DNA from: Roseivivax sp. THAF197b
Lineage (GTDB): Bacteria > Pseudomonadota > Alphaproteobacteria > Rhodobacterales > Rhodobacteraceae
NCBI RefSeq assembly: GCF_009363255.1
Contig: NZ_CP045318.1
Span: forward strand, 1,477,501-1,541,500
Direction of reading: 5' to 3'
Length of the DNA stretch: 64,000 bases
Shown here: positions 6,853 to 15,167 of the stretch, in pieces
Position numbering within the stretch: the first letter of the stretch is position 1
How the letters are laid out: every line of letters begins with the position of its first letter
Notes under the pieces: generated by a model
The model's input: only the letters and a program-made list of their open reading frames with translations
Databases searched by the model: none
Told to the model about the DNA's origin: nothing
Made by a program: the position numbers and the translations under genes

Positions 6853-9504
6853 ATGAATTTTTCACGTCGCAGCGTCCTGCTCTGTGGGGCGTCCGCCCTT
6901 GTCGGGCTCCGTGCCAATCCGGTTTTTGCGCAACCCGCCGCTTGTTTCACACCATCGGACGACGGTCTCATCGGCACCTTGCGAAGCGCCGTGAAAGGCG
7001 CGCAGATGCTTGGCGTGCCCGAGATCACGAATTGCCACAGCCCGCAGACCGGGCCCCGGCTGGACCTAGCAGGCCTCTATGCCAACCCGACGGCGAATTT
7101 CGTGACCGGCATCGGCCCGGATGGTCCTACCTTCGTGACCGTGACCGGCCATGATGCGCCGGATAACGCGGTCATCGACACACCCGTGACCGGCTGCCAC
7201 AGCCCGGCAGGCGGCTTTCCCGAGAATATCTTCAGCACGAAAACGATCGGCGGCGTCGGACGGGGACGTGGTCGTGGAAGGGGCCGGGGGCGCGGTCGCG
7301 GACGGGGTCGCGGGCGGGGCAGGGGCCGCGGGCCCGACCGCATGGTTGGCGATTTCGGCAACGCGCAGGCCCGTCTCGACAAGTTGTTCGAGGAAGAGAC
7401 CGCGCATTACCGGCGCCGGGTGACCGAATGCCTGCCAACCATCGCGGAATTGCTGCAGCAGGATGACGCCTCCGCAGCGTTCAGATTGGCGCCGCCGCAA
7501 TATAGCGGCTCCGAGACGCAGGACGAAATCGCCGTTTTGCTGGAGATGCAGACCAGCAAGGAACGCATCACCCGCCTGCCCGAGATCGACGCGGAGGTCG
7601 ATGACATCGCCACGCCGTTTCTCGATCTGGTCGCCGATTTCGGCGGGCCGCCGTCGGGCGTTCTGCGGGTTCTGAACCTCATGGACATGTCGGGCTTCGT
7701 GGTCGGCTATTACTTCAAGCGCCAGTTCGGTCGCCTGCGTCCGAATGTCTTCGATCCACGGGTGAAGCCCGCGATCCCCGTGCCAACACATTCGGCCTAT
7801 CCCAGCGCACATGCGGTGCAGACCCATCTCATCGCCCATGGCCTGGCCGAGATCTACGAGGATTCCGCCTTGGTCGCGCGCCTTTTCGATACGGCCGAGA
7901 GGATCAGCGTCAATCGCGAATATGCCGGGGTGCATTATGCCTCCGATACCGAGGCGGGGATCCTCGCCGCCAGCGCGGCCTTTCCGATCCTGCGGCTGAT
8001 CCTCGATGAGGTCTTCACCGACGCCATTGCCGAGTTGAATACCGATCCGCTGGCCAATTGCCACCTGCTGGGCAGGCCCGGCGCGATCACGGAGCCGCCC
8101 GCGCGGCCCGACCCCGATCCGGCGCTTGGCTGGAACCTGACGGCGCTCGGGCTTCAGGCCGAAACGCCGTCCGAGACGGGGGCCGGCACGGTGATCGGGC
8201 TTTTCGACACGGCCGTCGACGTGGCGCATCCGGCGATTTCCGGCGCGATCGAGAATGCGTTCATCAATCTAGACTACCCGATCCCGCTCGATGATCCGTG
8301 GTGCATGGGCTCCAAGGGTATCGGGCACGGCACGGCGATGGCGGGGTTGATCGCAGGCCGGACCGACGCCAAGCGTCTGGGCGTCGCACCCGGCGCGAAG
8401 GTTTTGCCGGTGCGCTGCGCCAACCTCGCGCGGGATGACCATGACGACCGGTTCGAACTGGGCGTGGCGCTTCTGGGCGTCGGTCTGAACGGAAGCCGGG
8501 CCATGCCGCCGCATTGCACGGACGGCGCGGTGGGTGCCCGGATTGCGGCGGTGGTCCTGTCGCTGGACTTCCAGCGCCCGGATTACGCGCGGGCCGAATA
8601 CCTTACCGCCGAGCAGATCGAGACGGCCGCGGGCAAGGGAGAGCTCGAAAAGCTGATCGACGCGGCCAGCGATGGCGAAGGACCCGCCTGCGATCCATTC
8701 GCGCTGGCGATCCTTCTGGTGCAGAATGCGGTGGCGGTCGTGATCCCGTCCGGGAATGGCGGCGGCAACCGGCTGGCCTATCCGGGCAGCCCAGACGATT
8801 ACGCCGCGATTGTCGCCTTGCTCAAACACCCGGACGGGCGCGCTTACGTGTTCGAGCTCTTGGTCGACATGATCAGCAGCTACAACGCGGCTTACGCCGA
8901 TGCCGAGAACAGCGCTGACATCCGTAATGCGTTGCGGGACTCCTTCGACACCTTCGTCTCAGATGAGCTGTCGAACCTGCCACTCTTCACGCAAGCCGCT
9001 TACGACACGGGCGATCCCTTTGCGGATACGGGCATCATCGTCGTGGGGGCTGCCAATTACGACGATGCGCCGGATCTCGACCCCGCGGAAATGGACCGGA
9101 GCGCGCATCACCGCGCTGGCTACAGCCAATATGGCCCCGGTCTTTGCGTCCTGGCGCCCTCGGACCAGAACACCAATCCACCCTATCGCTGCGATGGGGC
9201 GTCAGGCGACGGCAGCACGCCGGTGCCCACTGCCGATCTGCGCGGCCCCGGCGGCTTCGCCTCCGATCCCATGGCCGATACCAGCCATGCCGGGCAGATT
9301 TGGGGCTTCGGCGGGACCTCTGCCGCCTCGGCCGAAGTGGGCGGTGTGATCGCGCTTCTGGCGGAACGGCAGATTTCCCAGACGCCCGACTTGCCGCTCA
9401 CAGGTCCGGGGCTGCGCGCGGCGCTGATCGGCCACGTGACCAAGTCCGTCCCCTATGAACAGCTGGAGCATGGCTACGGCGCCGTGGACCTGACGTCCTT
9501 TTAA
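6853..9504 (+). CDS. Tat-exported fusion: PAP2 phosphatase/haloperoxidase-like domain + subtilisin-like protease
   Basis: 883 residues. The N-terminus MNFSRRSVLLCGASAL...FAQPA is a twin-arginine signal. Residues ~30-136 are unrecognised, followed by 12 Arg-Gly dipeptides (137-160). The PAP2 motifs follow: K289-x6-R296-P297, PSAH (317-320), and R355-x5-H361-x3-D365, so the phosphatase/vanadate site looks complete. A subtilase domain then has Asp452 (LFDTAVD), His492 (GHGTAMAG), oxyanion Asn635 (SGNGG) and Ser823 (GGTSAAS), also complete. Cys-containing inserts fit an exported protein. The ATG at 6853 is chosen because it begins the signal peptide; an upstream in-frame extension overlaps the regulator. 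The trypsin-like gene follows after 13 bases. I know no described protein with this domain pair; the substrates are unknown. Confidence 0.85.
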   Translation: MNFSRRSVLLCGASALVGLRANPVFAQPAACFTPSDDGLIGTLRSAVKGAQMLGVPEITNCHSPQTGPRLDLAGLYANPTANFVTGIGPDGPTFVTVTGHDAPDNAVIDTPVTGCHSPAGGFPENIFSTKTIGGVGRGRGRGRGRGRGRGRGRGRGRGRGPDRMVGDFGNAQARLDKLFEEETAHYRRRVTECLPTIAELLQQDDASAAFRLAPPQYSGSETQDEIAVLLEMQTSKERITRLPEIDAEVDDIATPFLDLVADFGGPPSGVLRVLNLMDMSGFVVGYYFKRQFGRLRPNVFDPRVKPAIPVPTHSAYPSAHAVQTHLIAHGLAEIYEDSALVARLFDTAERISVNREYAGVHYASDTEAGILAASAAFPILRLILDEVFTDAIAELNTDPLANCHLLGRPGAITEPPARPDPDPALGWNLTALGLQAETPSETGAGTVIGLFDTAVDVAHPAISGAIENAFINLDYPIPLDDPWCMGSKGIGHGTAMAGLIAGRTDAKRLGVAPGAKVLPVRCANLARDDHDDRFELGVALLGVGLNGSRAMPPHCTDGAVGARIAAVVLSLDFQRPDYARAEYLTAEQIETAAGKGELEKLIDAASDGEGPACDPFALAILLVQNAVAVVIPSGNGGGNRLAYPGSPDDYAAIVALLKHPDGRAYVFELLVDMISSYNAAYADAENSADIRNALRDSFDTFVSDELSNLPLFTQAAYDTGDPFADTGIIVVGAANYDDAPDLDPAEMDRSAHHRAGYSQYGPGLCVLAPSDQNTNPPYRCDGASGDGSTPVPTADLRGPGGFASDPMADTSHAGQIWGFGGTSAASAEVGGVIALLAERQISQTPDLPLTGPGLRAALIGHVTKSVPYEQLEHGYGAVDLTSF
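7261..7332 (+). repeat. 72-bp tract encoding twelve Arg-Gly dipeptides
   Basis: The RG repeat sits between the N-terminal segment and the PAP2 domain. Arginine is written with CGG, CGT, CGC and AGG, and glycine with all four codons, so the tract is repetitive in protein but not in exact DNA. This argues for maintenance at the protein level rather than fresh slippage. It may be a basic linker binding polyanions. Confidence 0.85.
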
Positions 9505-9517
9505 GGGAGCATGCCTC

Positions 9518-11032
9518 ATGAGACGTTTTCCTAAGACAGCGGCCCTGGCAGGCCTCGCGGCGGTGTCACTGGCGTCGCTCGCCTCCGCGCAGCAACCGGC
9601 GCGGCCCATCTACGTGGCGCCTTACGCCGACCCCGGCGCGACAGTGACGGACTTCACATCCGGACAACCGGATTTCACGTCCTCGAGCAGCGTGAACTGG
9701 CAGTCCATGCCGACGCTGCCCTCCGCCATTCCCGACGATCTGATCTCGGATCTGACCGAAAGAGACCTCTCGCAACTGGATCAGGTGCCCCAGGATATCT
9801 GGCAAAATCTCAGGGATGGGCTCGATTGCGGAGGAGGGCATGCGCGCATCGAGTTCATGGATGGCGGCAGCTATGTCACGTATCTGCTGAACGACCAGCT
9901 TGTGGTCACCGATGGCGCGCGATTGCTGGAGCCGCGCGGGGATCTCCGCCCCGAAGCCCGGTTCACGGGGCGCGCCTATTTCCCGGACGCGCTCGCAACG
10001 GGCTCAAGCAGTTGCAGGAGTCAATTCGTCGTCTTCAATTTTGGCGATTTACTTGAAAAGAAACCCGAAAAAGAACGACCGGTAGAAATTCTCACGGAGC
10101 CAATCACGCCGCCCTGCGATGACATGCCTGCCGCCGAAACGATCGGCTGCGCGTTCTATTCCGTGCGGTTATCGGATTCGATCGACGGGGTGTTCTGCAC
10201 GGGCACGCTCATTTCCCCGCGCCATGTGCTGACGGCCGCCCATTGCCTGTGTGATCGCGTCGACCAGGGAGAATTGCGCGCCGATGTCGCCATCTCCGTC
10301 GGCATCGCGCAGGATTGGGCGCCGGTCACGCCCGAACCGGATGGCGTGCGGTTTTTCAACCATGCAGGCGTCTGTGCAAGCAGCGGATTGCCCCTCGAAG
10401 AGCGGATCGAACGCGGAGACCTCGCGACCATGCGCATGCCACCGGGCAGCCTCGATGCGGTACAGACGATGTTGACCACGGCGGGCCGCAATCCCGATCA
10501 CGTGTCGCGCAGCATGGCGTCTCTTGCGCCCGGTGACCGGCAGGATACCGATTGGCTTGTCCCGCTCGGCGTTCAGAACGAGTTCATCACGATCGGCTTC
10601 GGGCGCTCGCAGGATCTGGAGGCGCGCGCTGATAAACGGAAGATGCAGATCGCCTTTCAGGGGCTCGGCGCCTGCCACGGACCGACCGATGATGCGGGCC
10701 GCTGCGAGGGGCATCAATCGGCCTTGTTCCACGAAGAGGGCAAGGCCATCTGCGCCGGCGATAGCGGCAGTGGCATGTTCAAGTACGCCGCGGACGCGCC
10801 CGATGGCTACGGTGCGCTTGTGCTGATGGGCGTGGTCTCCGGCATGGGCACCGAAAACCTTTGCCATGACGAGGTCACCGATGCCGTGCTCGCGACGCAG
10901 CCCGTGCGCAATGCCGTGCGGATCGACACGAAAGCCGTGCAGGACTGGCTGGATGCGGTGACGAGCCCGGAACTGCTCGCGCGGAGCACGCCGCTTGATG
11001 TGCCGCGCGTCTTCGCAGGGGGCGGGAACTAG
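9518..11032 (+). CDS. secreted trypsin-like serine protease (S1 family)
   Basis: 504 residues with a Sec-type signal peptide (MRRFPKTAALAGLAAVSLASLASAQ). After a ~190-residue N-terminal region of unknown fold comes a chymotrypsin-fold domain with His242 (LTAAHC), Asp301 (RGDLATM) and Ser416 (GDSGSG), plus the usual cysteines. The catalytic triad is complete. The N-terminal region could be a propeptide or binding module. It follows the PAP2-subtilase gene after 13 bases and precedes a strong terminator, so the two form a transcription unit, probably with the regulator. Substrate and target are unknown; the two exported proteases may activate one another. Confidence 0.85.
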   Translation: MRRFPKTAALAGLAAVSLASLASAQQPARPIYVAPYADPGATVTDFTSGQPDFTSSSSVNWQSMPTLPSAIPDDLISDLTERDLSQLDQVPQDIWQNLRDGLDCGGGHARIEFMDGGSYVTYLLNDQLVVTDGARLLEPRGDLRPEARFTGRAYFPDALATGSSSCRSQFVVFNFGDLLEKKPEKERPVEILTEPITPPCDDMPAAETIGCAFYSVRLSDSIDGVFCTGTLISPRHVLTAAHCLCDRVDQGELRADVAISVGIAQDWAPVTPEPDGVRFFNHAGVCASSGLPLEERIERGDLATMRMPPGSLDAVQTMLTTAGRNPDHVSRSMASLAPGDRQDTDWLVPLGVQNEFITIGFGRSQDLEARADKRKMQIAFQGLGACHGPTDDAGRCEGHQSALFHEEGKAICAGDSGSGMFKYAADAPDGYGALVLMGVVSGMGTENLCHDEVTDAVLATQPVRNAVRIDTKAVQDWLDAVTSPELLARSTPLDVPRVFAGGGN

Positions 11033-11057
11033 GCACCAGCGCGCTCCGACGATCCAG

Positions 11058-11096
11058 AGCCGCCGTTCCCGATGCGTCGGGGCGGCGGCTTTTCTT
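11058..11096 (+). terminator. intrinsic terminator after the protease gene
   Basis: A GCCGCC...GGCGGC stem extended by pairs around CCCGA/TCGGGG, followed by TTTTCTT, 25 bases after the protease stop codon. Confidence 0.8.
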
Positions 11097-11241
11097 CGTG
11101 AATTCCTACCCGAATGCAGCCGTTCTGACGAATTGACGCTGCCTTTGCGCTGGATTTGCGCTGCGTTGCGCGGCGCGGCGCAGTCTTGGGGTGTTCCCGC
11201 AGATCATGGGAACGCATTTAGCCACGCAAAGGAGATTTGAT

Positions 11242-11526
11242 ATGTTTGTTCGTGTTCTCACCGCCGCCGCACTGGCCGTCTCGCTGCCTGCCCTTGCCGC
11301 CCATGCCCAAAGCTCTGTGCATGAGCGCTTCGCCAAGGAGCTCGGTCTCAATCCGGCGAATTACACCCTGAACCAGATTGTTCAGATCCGCGAAGCCGAC
11401 GCGGCGGATGGCGAACGGAAGGCCCGGATCGCGATCATCGATCGCCAGAACCAGGCATTCCGCGACCGGGTGCTGCAGATGATGCAGGACGGCGCCCCGC
11501 AAACCGTCACGCGCGCTGCCAATTGA
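11242..11526 (+). CDS. small exported protein of unknown function
   Basis: 94 residues: a signal peptide (MFVRVLTAAALAVSLPALAAHAQ, cleaved after AHAQ) and a ~70-residue mature part that is polar and helical (ERFAKELGLNPANYTLNQIVQIREAD) without cysteines. AAGGAG lies seven bases before the ATG. The terminator upstream makes it a separate unit from the protease genes. I recognise no domain; similar short periplasmic proteins are common in this order. Confidence 0.75.
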   Translation: MFVRVLTAAALAVSLPALAAHAQSSVHERFAKELGLNPANYTLNQIVQIREADAADGERKARIAIIDRQNQAFRDRVLQMMQDGAPQTVTRAAN

Positions 11527-11538
11527 GCCGCGCCGTGC

Positions 11539-11575
11539 GGCCCGGGTCGGCCCTTTCGGGCGGGCCCGGGCTTTG
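11539..11575 (+). terminator. terminator-like hairpin between convergent genes
   Basis: GCCCGGG pairs with CCCGGGC and a second GGCCC/GGGC stem lies within; CTTTGTT follows. It sits between the stop codons of the small exported protein and the convergent dctM, so it may serve the plus-strand gene. Confidence 0.6.
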
Positions 11576-11601
11576 TTCTGCCTGACGCGAATGCGGGGCG
11601 G

Positions 11602-12906
11602 TCAGCCGCGCGTCATGAGCGAAGGCAGGAAGGTCGCGATTTCTGGAAAGACGATCAACAGGATCGTCGCAACCACCAGGACCAGGAAGAACGGGAAGGC
11701 CATTTTCGCCACCGACAGCAGGTCGTGCCGCGTCATCGATTGCAGGATGAAGAGGTTGATGCCCACGGGCGGCGTGATCTGCGACATCTCGATGACGATC
11801 ACGAGGTAGATGCCGAACCAGATCAGATCGATCCCGGCCGCCTGGACCATCGGCATGATGACCGAGGCGGTCAGCACGACGATGGAAATCCCGTCGAGGA
11901 AACAGCCCATCACCACGAACAGAAGCGTCAGCGCAAGAAGCAGCTCGAACCGGCTCAGCTCGAAGGAGCCGACCCAGGCTGCGAGGTTGCGCGGTATGCC
12001 GGTGAAGCCCATCGACACCGACAGGAAGGCTGCTCCGGCGAGGATCAGCGTGATCATGCAGGTCGTGCGGGTGGCGCCTGCCACGCTCTCGGTGAAGGAG
12101 GCCCAGCTGAGCATGCCCGACAGTGCCGAGAGGATCAGCGCGCCCAGAACACCGACGGCGGCGGCTTCGGTGGGGGTGGCAAAGCCCGCATAGATCGAGC
12201 CGATGACTGCCACGATCAACCCCAGCATCGGAAAGAGCCCCGCCGTGGCGCGGATGCGCGCCAGGAACGGCACGCGCGGCTCGGGCGGGGGCGTGCGGTC
12301 GGGATGCGCCGCCGACCAGATCATGATGTAGCCCATGAACAGCACCATCAGCATCAGCCCAGGCAGGATGCCCGCGATGAACAACCGGCTGATGGAGACC
12401 TCGGCGGCCACCCCGTAGACGATCAGGATGATCGAGGGCGGGATCAGGAAGCCCAGCGTCGCAGATCCCGCAAGACTGCCGACGATCATCTTCTGATCGT
12501 AGTCGCGCTTCTCAAGCTCCGGGATAGTGATCCGTCCGATCGTCGCCGTGGTCGCCGCGGACGATCCCGACACCGCCGCGAACAGCCCGCAACTGACCAC
12601 GTTCACATGGAGCAGCCGACCGGGCAGGGCGTTCATCCAGGGCGCTAGCCCCGTGAACATGTTGGCCGCGAGCCGCGTGCGATAGAGGATCTCGCCCATC
12701 CAGATGAAGAGCGGCAACGCAGTCAGCGCCCAGGAATAGGATTGGCCCCAGATCGTGGTGGCCATGATCGCGCCTGCAGGCGCACCGGAAAAGAGCGCAA
12801 TCCCGAGAAACCCCACGATCATGAGGGTCAGGGCCACCCAGATGCCAAGCGCCAGCATGACGAGCATGGCGCCGATCAGGATGATGGAGACGAGGCTTGG
12901 ATCCAT
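11602..12906 (-). CDS. dctM: TRAP transporter large membrane subunit DctM (first system)
   Basis: 434 residues, normal for DctM, with about 12 hydrophobic spans. The signature regions are present: SGSSAATTATIGRITIPEL, GSLAGSATLGFLIPPSIILIVYG and the late TPPVGINLF motif. It forms the channel of a sodium-driven uptake system for organic acids or similar solutes. The ATG at 12906 lies 12 bases from AAGGAG; a TTG three codons upstream is the alternative. It is last in the minus-strand order dctP-dctQ-dctM. The substrate is not deducible. Confidence 0.92.
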   Translation of the reverse strand: MDPSLVSIILIGAMLVMLALGIWVALTLMIVGFLGIALFSGAPAGAIMATTIWGQSYSWALTALPLFIWMGEILYRTRLAANMFTGLAPWMNALPGRLLHVNVVSCGLFAAVSGSSAATTATIGRITIPELEKRDYDQKMIVGSLAGSATLGFLIPPSIILIVYGVAAEVSISRLFIAGILPGLMLMVLFMGYIMIWSAAHPDRTPPPEPRVPFLARIRATAGLFPMLGLIVAVIGSIYAGFATPTEAAAVGVLGALILSALSGMLSWASFTESVAGATRTTCMITLILAGAAFLSVSMGFTGIPRNLAAWVGSFELSRFELLLALTLLFVVMGCFLDGISIVVLTASVIMPMVQAAGIDLIWFGIYLVIVIEMSQITPPVGINLFILQSMTRHDLLSVAKMAFPFFLVLVVATILLIVFPEIATFLPSLMTRG

Positions 12907-12992
12907 GAGACGCAAGGTCTCCTTTGCTTATCTTTCAGGATGCGCGTGGGGGAGGCGCCGGGTCCATTGCAGGCCCGCCCGATGGGTCGAGG

Positions 12993-13541
12993 TCACGACG
13001 AGGAGGGCGGCTCTACGCCGTCCGTCTGGCGGGCCGCGAGGTCGCGTTCCGCTTGATTGAACGCCGGTTGGCGGCCCGTGATGGCGCAGAACAGATCTTC
13101 GAGAAGGGCAATGCCGAACAGGGTGATGCCGATGGCCATGCCCAGCTGCGGCACCCAGAGCGGCATGGGCACCAGCCCGGAGGTCACCTCCCCGCGAGAG
13201 AAGTTCTGGATCACCATCGCAACCGTGTGCCAGGCCAGAAGAAGCGTGATCGCCGCCGCCGTGGCGAGTGCGAGAACCAGCAATGCACGCTCGGGCTTGC
13301 CGCGCAGGCCCTGCACGAACAGGGTCACGCGGATATGGCTGCCTCCGCGAAAGCTGTAGGCAAGGCCCAAGAACGATGTCGCCGCCAGGCAGAAGCCCGC
13401 ATATTGATCGGCCGACGGGATGATCGTGCCCAATTGGCGGGCCACGATCTGGGCCGTAACGATGACGCAGATCGCCACCAGAAAGACGCCTGCCAGCGCA
13501 CCGGCTGCGTCATAGAGCCTGTGAAGAGACCGTGTGAGCAT
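12993..13541 (-). CDS. dctQ: TRAP transporter small membrane subunit DctQ (first system)
   Basis: 182 residues with four hydrophobic segments (AAGALAGVFLVAICVIVTAQIVARQ, and spans near residues 45-65, 85-110 and 130-155), the usual DctQ layout. AGGA stands five bases before the chosen ATG; an upstream in-frame extension lacks a good site. It links the binding protein and DctM. Confidence 0.88.
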   Translation of the reverse strand: MLTRSLHRLYDAAGALAGVFLVAICVIVTAQIVARQLGTIIPSADQYAGFCLAATSFLGLAYSFRGGSHIRVTLFVQGLRGKPERALLVLALATAAAITLLLAWHTVAMVIQNFSRGEVTSGLVPMPLWVPQLGMAIGITLFGIALLEDLFCAITGRQPAFNQAERDLAARQTDGVEPPSSS

Positions 13542-13654
13542 GTTGTTCCTATCGTTCGCCCGGCGGATGGGGCCGGATGTCACGCTTGAGGTGCAGCGTG
13601 GCGGACCGGCCCGGCCCCGCGACAGGCGCCGCGAGCCCGGGCCGACACGTCAGA

Positions 13655-14638
13655 TCAGTTCAGCGCGTCGAGGATCGTCTGACCCTCTTCGCCGACACTC
13701 TCGGCCCATTCGGCGGCCATCGTCTCACCGACCTCGCCCAGATCGGCTTTCAGCGCGTCACTCGGCATGTGCACGGTCATGTTGGCATCAAGCTCGCTGA
13801 CCGATTCCTCGGCAATGGCGGCACTCATTTCCCAGCCGCGGGTTTCGGCGGCCGCAGCCGCGTCCAGAATGGCCTGCTGCTGATCCTCGGGCAGGCCCGA
13901 GAAGGCCGCTTCGTTCACGATGATCATGTTCTTCGGCAACCAGGCCTGCAGGTCGTAGAATTCGGTCGTGAAATCCCACGCCTTGGTGCGCGCGCCGGTG
14001 GCACCCGAGGTCACCATCGCGTCCACGATCCCTGTCGAGAAGGCCTGCGGGATCTCGACCGCCTCGATCGTGGTCGGTGCGGCCCCCAGAAGCTCGGCCA
14101 TGCGTGCGGTGGTCGCGTTGTAGGTGCGGAACCGCAGGCCTTCGATGTCGCTGCCCGTCTCAAGCGCCTTGTTGGTGTAGAAGCCCTGACCCGGCCACGG
14201 CACCGCATAGAGCAGGCGAATGCCGTCTTCTGCCAGCTTCTCCTCAACGAGCGGGCGCTGCGCGTCCCAAAGCGCTTTGGCCTCCTCGTAGGTGGTGGCG
14301 ATGAAGGGGATGTTGTCCGCGCCGAAGATCGGATCCTCGTTGAAGAGGTTCGCCATCAGCACCTCGCCGATGGGCACGAACTGGTTCTGCACCGCCCGCT
14401 TGATCTCGGGATGTTTGAACAGCGAGGAGCCGGAATGGATGGTGATGTCGAGCCCGCCTTCCGTCGCCGCAGAGATGTCCTCGGCGAATTGCGCGATGTT
14501 CCGAGTGTGGAATTCCGCGTCGGGATAGGGTGTGGCCATGTCCCAGGCGGTCTGTGCCAGCACCGGGGCCGCATGCGCGAGCGTGACCGCGGTTGCCGAT
14601 ACGGCTGCAAATGCCTTGAGTTTGGTAAATGTCGTCAT
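13655..14638 (-). CDS. dctP: TRAP transporter periplasmic binding protein DctP (first system)
   Basis: 327 residues with a Sec signal (MTTFTKLKAFAAVSATAVTLAHAAPVLAQ). The DctP fold is clear: AWDMATPYPDAEFHT at the mature N-terminus, the conserved ligand-arginine region GLRFRTYNATTARM and the GIVDAMVTSG motif. AGGGAAA precedes the ATG. It is first in its operon and divergent from the second TRAP system. The ligand is probably a carboxylate, judged from the family only. Confidence 0.9.
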   Translation of the reverse strand: MTTFTKLKAFAAVSATAVTLAHAAPVLAQTAWDMATPYPDAEFHTRNIAQFAEDISAATEGGLDITIHSGSSLFKHPEIKRAVQNQFVPIGEVLMANLFNEDPIFGADNIPFIATTYEEAKALWDAQRPLVEEKLAEDGIRLLYAVPWPGQGFYTNKALETGSDIEGLRFRTYNATTARMAELLGAAPTTIEAVEIPQAFSTGIVDAMVTSGATGARTKAWDFTTEFYDLQAWLPKNMIIVNEAAFSGLPEDQQQAILDAAAAAETRGWEMSAAIAEESVSELDANMTVHMPSDALKADLGEVGETMAAEWAESVGEEGQTILDALN

Positions 14639-15167
14639 CGTTGTTTCCCTGTTGCAATGCGCGCCTCTCGGGACGCGTTCGTTTCGCCAGACGGCCCGGC
14701 CGAAGGTCTTGACGCCTTCCAGAGCCACATGTGGACGTGGCTCATAAGAGCGGCTCGCGGCCCTTGGCGCAAGTCCGCGGCCTCCGCGCCAGGCTGTGCC
14801 TCCTCCTGTGCCCCATGCCGTGCCAAGAGGCCCCGAGCCCGGTCCGTCCGGTTGCAAATTGCGCCCGCGCTCCGGCGCTTTTGCAAGGGCTGGCGCCTCC
14901 GTCGCGCCTTCATCTTGCGGGATTCGCCGTTTTTGTGGGCTCGGGGCGAGGCGAGACGCTCCGCCGGGCGGGATGAAGACGCTCGGGCGACGCAAGGGAA
15001 AGCACCTTTATTTGCCGCCGCTCCGTAGCATTGGGTATTTCGTGCGTAAAAATGCGGCGCTAGTGTCCCTGCACTTAACGATCCGCCGGGGGAGAGGATC
15101 GTCGCATCGCGCAGGGCAGGAGACCTGTGCCCTGTGCCTTCTCCCGGCCATAAACGGGAGGAACCAC
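14639..15167. promoter_or_regulatory. divergent promoter region between the two TRAP operons
   Basis: 529 bases without a credible gene. It must hold promoters for both systems. A perfect 7-bp stem (14722-14728 with 14737-14743) lies in the leader of the minus-strand dctP. On the other side, an AT-richer stretch around 15030-15050 is a possible plus-strand promoter. No clear repressor palindrome was found. Confidence 0.5.
15141..15162 (+). promoter_or_regulatory. hairpin overlapping the Shine-Dalgarno of the second TRAP binding protein
   Basis: CTCCCG (15141-15146) pairs with CGGGAG (15155-15160) around an 8-nt loop; the 3' arm is the ribosome binding site GGGAGGA, six bases before the ATG. 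Folding would limit translation initiation, so this is a possible translational control point. Confidence 0.5.

Noticed and set aside
7077..7382. Arg/Pro repeat frame opposite the RG tract, or a CRISPR-like repeat
   Set aside because: It is the reverse strand of the RG-coding tract; units are 6 bp without spacers.
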